Positions 57,405 to 64,000 of a stretch of DNA of 64,000 nucleotides are shown piece by piece. The stretch spans positions 6,280,626 through 6,344,625 of the forward strand of contig OZ007511.1 of NCBI GenBank assembly GCA_963931865.1, in the 5' to 3' direction. This DNA is from Axinella damicornis. Its lineage: Eukaryota > Porifera > Demospongiae > Axinellida > Axinellidae. Position numbers and translations under genes: made by a program. The number at the start of each line of letters is the position of its first letter. The stretch's first letter is position 1. The notes under the pieces were generated by a model. That model saw only the letters and a program-made list of their open reading frames with translations, made no database searches and was not told the DNA's origin.

Positions 57405-58330
57405 TACTCAGGCGACCTAAGGCTGGGTCCGTTTGTAGCGCGCGCGCCCCCGGATTTCATAGCGCACGCCGCGCTCGGTCTCGTTGCCAGGAAACGATGG
57501 CGTGATTATCACATGACTTTGTTTATCCGCGCTCTGGATTTACGATGATATGGACTGCACTGATGCTGATCGATCTCCTGGCCTGGCCTGGTGTGCGTTC
57601 GGTGAAGCTACGACTGTACCAGTACTGGAAAGGAAGCAGGGAGCCCTGGTGAGATAAATGAGTGTGTTTTAAGCCGTGTTGTTTTACATGATAATTAGTC
57701 TAATATACAAGAAGAACAATTGACATAAAAGTTATAATAAGACTCGGTAGCGCATACGCTATCAACGCGAGTGTGCTAAGCTGCCCGAGGCAAGTACTAG
57801 TCTTGAGTGGCCAGATCTCGCATTCTGAACTGTGGGAAGTGAACAGAGTAGTCATGAGCTGGAACATTAGAAGTCGAAGTGTGAAATTATGCAGTGAAGT
57901 CACTAGTGTAACGTACTTTGGATCACACTATCACTAACATGTTACATGAATTTCCGAGTGACAAGCCACTCTATGGCCATGTCCCAGACCCCTTCCCTCT
58001 GTGCTGAACAGGGTCTGGTCAAATGAGACTAAGCAAATACAGATGGAAGAGCATGGCCAGAAATTCGCGGACACGGAGTACACGGTGGCTGTTTATACGG
58101 ATGCAGGATGTAATCTTTGAGCCCGGGTGGTAACTATATACCAATCCCTGTAAGCTAGCTAGCTAGTCCATTCCTGCCACTGCATGGTCTTGCATCTCAT
58201 CATGCCAAATGTTCGACATTTCAGTTTACGCCTTGCTTTCTGCTTCTTCCTTTTGATGAAGGACTGTGTTTTCCCATGACTGTATAATGGAAGATTGGAA
58301 ACAAAAGTGTCATATACACTTTCTACCCAG
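57405..58330. other. No gene seen
   Basis: No exon supported. The sequence near 57430-57600 is GC-rich with CG dinucleotides and might be promoter-like, but no transcript start could be assigned. Confidence 0.35.
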
Positions 58331-58331
58331 C

Positions 58332-58581
58332 TGACATGGCACAACACACACCACACCTGCAAGACTCGCACAGCAAGTCGCCGGATAGGTGACATGGCAC
58401 AACACACACCACACCTGCAAGACTCGCACAGCAAGTCGCCGGATAGGTGACATGGCACAACACACACCACACCTGCAAGACTCGCACAGCAAGTCGCCGG
58501 ATAGGTGACATGGCACAACACACACCACACCTGCAAGACTCGCACAGCAAGTCGCCGGATAGGTGACATGGCACAACACCG
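58332..58581 (+). repeat. 58-bp tandem repeat, 4 units plus part
   Basis: Unit starts TGACATGGCACAACACACAC and ends CAAGTCGCCGGATAGG. Starts lie at 58332, 58390, 58448, 58506 and 58564 (partial). The copies look identical. Confidence 0.95.
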
Positions 58582-58610
58582 GGCTGGCGATCTACTTATG
58601 CGCTCTTGGT

Positions 58611-58922
58611 CAGACTGACAGCATGCACACCACAAAGCCCGACACAGATCAGACTGACAGTGTGCACACCACAAAGCCCGACACAGATCAGACTGACAGT
58701 GTGCACACCACAAAGCCCGACACAGATCAGACTGACAGTGTGCATACCACAAAGCCTGACACAGATCAGACTGACAGTGTGCACACCACAAAGCCCGACA
58801 CAGATCAGACTGACAGTGTGCACACCACAAAGCCCGACACAGATCAGACTGACAGTGTGCACACCACAAAGCCCGACACAGATCAGACTGACAGTGTGCA
58901 CACCACAAAGCCCGACACAGAT
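58611..58922 (+). repeat. 39-bp tandem repeat, 8 units
   Basis: The unit CAGACTGACAGTGTGCACAC plus CACAAAGCCCGACACAGAT is 39 bp, eight times, with two slightly variant copies. Because 39 is 13 codons, frames on both strands stay open (TDSVHTTKPDTDQ on plus). No splice or start evidence supports a protein. Confidence 0.95.
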
Positions 58923-58924
58923 CA

Positions 58925-60780
58925 GTACAGTGTACATAGCCCAACACAATATATGAGACTACCAAATTATAATCAAACACATACTCACCGTAACTCAGCC
59001 CGTATGCATCTCTGTCATTGCTGGCATGGACAGTGCTTGCTTCTTGATCTCTGTAATAGCCTTCACGCTCAAATGCATCCACGTGCAGTTACCTTTCTTT
59101 TGATGAGGTACCTCTGTTGACACAATATGCACCAGGTGGCTTTCCTAAGGAATGCGATTATAGTTCACGGTTTACATAGTGACTGATGTGGTTTCCGTGT
59201 ATGGTTTGGATACTCTTCATAACCAGATGTCCTCAGCTGCTATACTGATTTCTGGCCATGGTAGGAGAGGTGGTGATTCACAAACTTATTTTCTCCACTT
59301 ACAGGCAACTTAGTGTCAACACAAACAGAAGATAGAAGATACTACAAAAACAAAAGATAAGTTAATGCATGCACGTAAGTTCAATGGTGATGGTGGTTGT
59401 TCAAATTCACAGCTTGATGCCCCAACTTTGTAGCAGTCATGTATGCAGAAAATGTGTCCAACCTCCTCTATGACTACAGTATGTTCTTTTCAGCAGCTTC
59501 ACTCAGAGCAATTTGTGAACGCACACAGTGACCGCTTTCCTTCCTTTGCAGTGTACCTGGTGAGGGTTCGCTTGGCTCTGGCCTAGGGACTGTCAGTTGG
59601 CTAGCTTTATTCAGGAGTGTATTAGCTGCTTATGATTACATACTCATGCTGTGCTGTTTGCCTGTGCTTTAAACACATTGCTATGTCATGACATTCACAT
59701 CAGACAATTTACTACAGTATGACAAGTTGCAGTGCAAGCTGTAGTGTAAGCAGTTGACTTACCTATGGACAAGTGATCCACAGGTGGAAACTGGTTTTCC
59801 GTCAGTTGTGGTCCTGCAGAGCTCTCGAGATAATTGTGTACACTGTACAGTGCTCGCTTAGCGCTATAGCGATACGATACATGTAGTGTGGTGAGCAAGA
59901 ACGCGCGAGGTCACGCGCATTGTTTGAGCTAATCGCAAGCCCCGCCCCCAGGTCGAAGTCTGTGAGGCACGTGATCCGTTGGCCGCATGCGCGTGACTGA
60001 ACCTGGAAATGGCCGCATCGAAGTAGGATTCAGAGAGTGGTTTCCAGGCGGAGCACAAAACACCACCTATGTCGAGGTCCGTTCGCATAGCACTGTAGAG
60101 CTTGCGCAGATGAACTATTTCACCGGGTCGCTTTTGAAAATATTGTCTACAGACCGAGCTATAGTGGCAAACGTTGTTCCGCTATGGCCATCACACTGCC
60201 AGATATTGCCGGTTTGCATAGTTGGGAAAGTCGTATTAAGAAGCGACCCGGTGGAATATCGGCATACATCACGTACATCTCATGCATACTGTTAAAGTTG
60301 CTGAAGCCTATAGCTAAGACCTCCGCCTTGAGACACCGGGAGTGCGCAGGATCACTCGGAAGGACACGCCTCCTCCTGTACTGGGGAGGGGGGCGTGGCC
60401 TGGGTGTGGTTAAGGGACAAGTAAATGGGTGGAGCTGACATATAAAGTAAACAAATTGTATTCTTGCATGTGTCTTCATGTCAAACAACAGTCTTGAATC
60501 TGGTGAAAATTACAGGAAAAAGAAGTGGATCCAGCCCTTAAGATACCTGAGTACAGTTGATGTTAACACACATGTCACATGACTTTAATTGTATTGTGTT
60601 GCTTGCTCACGTCTCCAGAATTGTGGATCACAGAACAGCAGCGATTTGCGCCACAGGTTTTAAAACAACACCTGGGCTTTGCACTGCCAAGTTTGTAGAA
60701 TGTTTGGTATACAGCAACACTTAGCTACAGACTTGTATGTACCCCGTTCTGTTATTTCATTCCTCACACACGTATTTGTA
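58925..60780. other. No supported gene; one possible donor
   Basis: On the minus strand near 58988-59082 a protein-like stretch (FEREGYYRDQEASTVHA) ends at a consensus donor GTTACG|GTGAGTATG. It may be a real exon, but neither acceptor nor partner was found. A CACCGGGTCGCTT and AAGCGACCCGGTG inverted pair lies at 60120 and 60240. Nothing else was recognised. Confidence 0.3.
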
Positions 60781-60863
60781 TAGCCTCATTCCCAGGCTCT
60801 CCAAGCGCGAACAAAAATTACTTTTAGCGACGAAAAGCTGGGCGGGGCCTGGGAACGAGGCTA
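60781..60863. mobile_element. Foldback MITE (TAGCCTCATTCCCAGGC)
   Basis: TAGCCTCATTCCCAGGCTC is mirrored by GGCCTGGGAACGAGGCTA. The centre shares TTAGCGACGAAAAGCTGGGC with the element at 34861. Confidence 0.8.
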
Positions 60864-61353
60864 TAAGGCTATATAGCATTCAGTTGAAATGTTGGCCAAA
60901 AAAAATTCCAATCTAAAGTTGGTAACAGAGATCCAGTAAATTTCTCCTCGGTGTTGTATTGTTCATGATTACCACCTCAAATAATATTATATCCACCCTA
61001 GCGGCTTCAGCATTTCATGTACACACATGCACGGCCTAGTCTTGTGCCTAGCCGGCCCGTCTACGTGTGGACATCTGGGCACAAGACTACACAAACCGGC
61101 CCAGTAACCCACCCAGCCATGCAACCAATTGTATACCACATGATTATATAATTACTGCTTGGTACAAAATACATGCTGCTGCTGTCCACAACATGCTTGC
61201 CATCTTAAATTTCAAATAATTACGTCATTACTTCGAGTGACCAAAGAATGCATGTATATGCAGAGTGGTGGTTTGTCAGACTGAAGATAATAATATTATG
61301 ACTGTATAAGATAATGATGTGAATTGAGGTGATGTAATAATTATTACAGTATG

Positions 61354-62706
61354 TCACATGGGTTTTGGCATGTTCAACAAGGCATTGTGGAAGCACAGCA
61401 GCCACCTCAAGCTGAGGACTTTGCAGACCAACACTATGAGCACAGCAACAAGGAAGATCAGGATAGCCTCCACCACGTATTGGTCAACAGGGATCCTGTA
61501 GTGGGAGGAGACTCGATCCAGAGCCTCGAAGATCTGTTCTGCCTGCCTCTCAACCTCATCTTGTCCCTGTGTCACTTCACATAATGTCGACGTGAATTTG
61601 TTGCTCTCAAGACAACTCGCAATGCATTCTTGCTCAAGCTGTCGTTGTCTCTGCATACAGCAAAAATACAATATTGTAGTTACATAACAATCCTAAGCCT
61701 CCAGCCTCCCTATTTATTTGCAGCAGTACTGAAAAGATTGGCTATGCGACATTAGAGTGAAACGAGGTAGTTCGTGGTCTGCAGGAAGTACATGCACTCC
61801 ACATACAGAAGTAGTGTTACAGTTAGGTCTGGCTAGGGGGAGAGGGGACATGCTATAAAAGTTGATTCTCTGAGAACACATGCATCTGAGGCTCACTAGG
61901 TTGCCACAGTATGACCATTCTGGCCAGTGCATAGTCTGGTCCCTTCCATATATACACTGACCCACGATGAAGGGTCTGCCATGGGCAAATGACCTATGTA
62001 TATACCCTTGAGCGTAGCTAGATGTATAGCCGACCCCTGCATCCAGTGTGAACATTGATGAGGGAAAACCGCACGCGCAACTGATGAATAGCGCTACATG
62101 CACATACATGCCTACACAGGTCAGTTCATATACAACGGTCTGGGAACCAAAACTAGCTAGCACATGAATATGCATGTGTGTCAAGATGGCACATGTCACT
62201 CACATAGACACATACCATGGTCACAAGTGCGACTGGCATCAAAACCCCGTATACTAAGGAAGGGGTGGAGTCGCTACACATTCCCGGGTCAAAGGGTATG
62301 CAGTCAACTGTCAATAGTGGATATATAACCCAGTCAAGAACTTTTTCAATGCAGTACAAAGTGGTGTTGGTGCATATTATGATGGTCTTTCGACCTAGAT
62401 AATGGTCTTAGCAGTGACTATAGTGTCTAATGGGAGTGACATCCCCTGTGTGTGCATCAGGAGGAGGTCACTCCCAGATTCTAGAGTCACAGTTGTGACC
62501 GCTGTCGGGCAATGGTCAGCAGTCAAAGCCGCTCAAAAAGTGCAGCTTGGAAATACACTGAAATATGGTCAACCGTCAGGTTGCAGTACTAGTGCGGAAC
62601 GATACAATCTAGGTATGGCTATGTACACATGGACAAAGGTCAATGGCCAGCATGGCGTCAAACAGCTGAAGAGCGGTAGCTGTGACGATCAGAGGTGACC
62701 GGAAGG

Positions 62707-62744
<38 letters not shown>

Positions 62745-63217
62745 GTACATGTACTCTATGGAGGTACATGTACTCTATGGACATGTACTCTATGGAGGTA
62801 TACATGTAGGTACATGTAGTTTCGTTCCCAGACCCCCTTGGAAAAATCGAGAAAGGGTCTGGCAACACATAATATATGGCAACACGGTATCCACGAGGGG
62901 CTGCACTACCCGCGCCAATCAGGTTGCAGAAATCACATTCAATCGCGGATGTGCAAACTCATCGGTATAGGATGACCATCATGGCGTCAGTTGACAAAGC
63001 TGTCAAAGTTTCCAGAGGGAGAATAAATCAAAGCATAGAGGGGCAATAGAAGCTTTCATTTCAGTATTTGTGTGCTTACCACTTCGCAACGGGAAAAGCT
63101 TTTGTCAATACGGTTAGCTTCCCATTGTAATTCGACTGTTTTGTACTGTGCAGCTCTCCGCTCATGGGATAGTGCCTCACTACAAGCATAGAACCTCTTG
63201 ATACAGTGTCTGACAGG
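61354..63217 (-). CDS. Single-pass membrane protein, last two exons
   Basis: Exon 63217-63080 (46 codons, phase 0 to 0) follows CCACTAATAG|CC and ends GAAGTG|GTAAGC. It reads PVRHCIKRFYACSEALSHER, then a charged helix to DKSFSRCEV. The last exon, 61650-61354 (98 codons plus stop), follows TGTATGCAG|AG: RQRQLEQECIASCLESNKF, a helical part (GQDEVERQAEQIFEALDRV), then a membrane span VVEAILIFLVAVLIVLVCKV and a short tail ending NMPKPM. Five Cys lie before the span and three within or after it. The product looks like a small type-I-like or tail-proximal membrane protein with a coiled, Cys-bearing outer part. No family was recognised. Splice sites and phases agree. The 1.4-kb intron carries a G34 tract and a MITE end. 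Confidence 0.65.
62710..62743 (+). repeat. Poly-G tract (34 G)
   Basis: Uninterrupted G run followed by GTACATGTACTCTATGGAG repeats (62745-62810). Confidence 0.95.
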
Positions 63218-63575
63218 CTATTAGTGGCACACAACTCCAATTATCACCTCGAGTGTAAACATTCACACATGATTGTGTAACTGATTGAATTCCTCTTGGA
63301 CACAGCATTGCCATAGTGTTGTCAGACCCTTTCTTGATTTTTCCGAGGGGGGTCTGGGAACAAGACTAGACAAGGGAGGGTCACTCGGATAGACCCTATA
63401 GTCACAGCTGAGACCGCAGTCGGTCAATGGTCAACCGTCAAAGCCGCCCAAACGGGTGCAGTCAACGGTTAAAAATACAGTCAACAGAACTGAAAACGCG
63501 CATCGCCCCTAATGTATGGCGAGTGTCGGTACGGTTTCACTGGTTTTTGTGTCTGGTGACTGTTCTGGGGCTCAC

Positions 63576-63698
63576 CTCTTGTAACGTCAGATCGGCCTTC
63601 ACCGGTGTATGCCCAAAGCAGTAGTTACGCTTTGCTCCGGAGTCGCCATAGATAAAAGCATTCTTGGGCTGTCCAACGTATCCCTGAAATTGTGATAC
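63576..63698 (-). CDS. Candidate upstream exon of the membrane protein gene
   Basis: Open from an acceptor ACACAG|GT (63698) or TTTCAG|GG (63683) to a donor CAAGAG|GTGAGC, phase 0 at the end. It reads GYVGQPKNAFIYGDSGAK, RNYCFGHTPVKADLTLQE. The end phase matches the next exon at 63217, so it can be joined in frame. It lies inside a TIR-bounded segment, so it may instead be a captured exon. A similar but stop-containing sequence (ATFGYTPVQD) ends at GTGAGCC near 63752. Confidence 0.45.
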
Positions 63699-63739
63699 CT
63701 GTGTACTGTTGCACGTCTGGTGCCACACGGAAACCGTGC

Positions 63740-63810
63740 GGAGGCTCACCTTTCATACCGTTTGATCAGTCTTGAACTGGTGTATAGCCAAAAGTGGCAA
63801 CTTTCACCAA
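63740..63810 (-). pseudogene. Decayed duplicate of the 63.6-kb exon
   Basis: The minus strand reads KVATFGYTPVQD, then an in-frame TGA and SNGMKG, ending at GTGAGCCTCC. It parallels RNYCFGHTPVKADLTLQE|GTGAGCCCC in the intact exon. This indicates a local exon duplication followed by loss of one copy. Confidence 0.35.
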
Positions 63811-64000
63811 CGGCGACATGCAGGTAAGTATTAAAATTAATCCCAACAAAGGATTGGTCAAAGATCAATGGACAAAAATCGGCGCGGTCAACGGTCAAAA
63901 CACCGAAAACAGCAATCAAAGCTTTGACCCGTGGTCGCAGCTGTGACTGTAGTGTCTATGGGAGTGACCCCCCTTGCTAGAGGTACGGTATAGGATGGTG

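Larger units (their letters stand above)
63365..63984. mobile_element. TIR segment (AAGGGNGGGTCACTCNNATAGAC) enclosing an exon
   Basis: The left end GACAAGGGAGGGTCACTCGG, with ATAGACCCTATAGTCACAGC, is mirrored at the right (GCTGTGACTGTAGTGTCTAT, GGGAGTGACCCCCCTTGCTAG). Both arms carry repeated GGTCAA/TTGACC motifs. Related single arms lie at about 1015-1165 and 62405-62540. The candidate exon 63576-63683 and its decayed duplicate lie between the arms. Confidence 0.55.

Noticed and set aside
58332..58922. CRISPR-like array
   Set aside because: Units are contiguous without unique spacers, and the genome context is animal.
58159..59120. 307-codon minus frame and 185-codon plus frame
   Set aside because: Both are opened by the 58-bp and 39-bp tandem repeats; the peptides are repeat translations.
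60184..60438. Plus frame starting MAITLPDIAGLHSWESR
   Set aside because: Partly protein-like, but built on a local inverted repeat and without splice evidence.
1..64000. tRNA, rRNA or other structured RNA genes
   Set aside because: No cloverleaf or rRNA-like sequence was recognised by eye. A covariance-model scan would be needed to exclude them; hairpins seen are MITEs.

Overview
This looks like a window of compact, intron-bearing animal genome, most likely a demosponge of the Amphimedon type. That is inference. Candidate genes are split by short introns (63 bp in one case) with clean GT-AG boundaries and matching phases. The domains are metazoan or sponge-like (Death domains, SAM-like, TPR-CHAT, a SKI2-type RNA helicase tail). 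More than half of the sequence is DNA-transposon and MITE debris. No prokaryotic operon, CRISPR array, rRNA or tRNA gene was recognised.

Layout. 0-2.7 kb: MITE ends, an array of short palindromes and a 133-nt candidate first exon (-). 4.2-9.9 kb: Death-domain exons and one DUF4384-type exon, all on the minus strand, with repeats and a 200-N gap between them. 8.3-8.8 kb: a small TA-flanked element carrying a pogo-like transposase first exon. 11.3-14.2 kb: a possible exon, then a badly decayed pogo/jerky transposase with a PHD-like tail. 14.6-16.5 kb: dispersed dimeric repeats and a 29-bp minisatellite. 16.8-17.4 kb: a SAM-like exon pair (-). 20.8 kb: a second 133-nt first exon (+) that resembles the one at 2.3 kb. 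22.2-27.0 kb: MITEs and a second decayed pogo-like element. 29.9-32.5 kb: a complete TIR element holding a decayed pogo-like transposase and an intact HIRAN-like gene on the opposite strand; it sits inside yet another transposase relic. 34.0-36.8 kb: pieces of a Ty3/Gypsy integrase. 37.5-41.5 kb: more dimeric repeats and a perfect 503-bp tandem duplication. 42.2-44.7 kb: a TPR-CHAT gene with two frameshifts. 45.6-52.2 kb: a SKI2-like C-terminal gene copy (-) whose exon is split by a 5.2-kb TIR element. 53-59 kb: duplicated segments, MITEs and two adjoining minisatellites. 61.4-63.7 kb: a small single-pass membrane protein gene (-).

How the parts relate. The protein-coding content is sparse. 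Death, DUF4384 and TPR-CHAT are domains used in immune and cell-death signalling, and here they lie within 40 kb of each other, but nothing in the sequence proves that they work together. The clearest biology is transposon biology. At least five pogo-like relics are present, and three of the TIR families share TA-flanked ends starting CCGTA. Insertions can be read precisely from restored flanking reading frames. One element carries an extra HIRAN-like gene.
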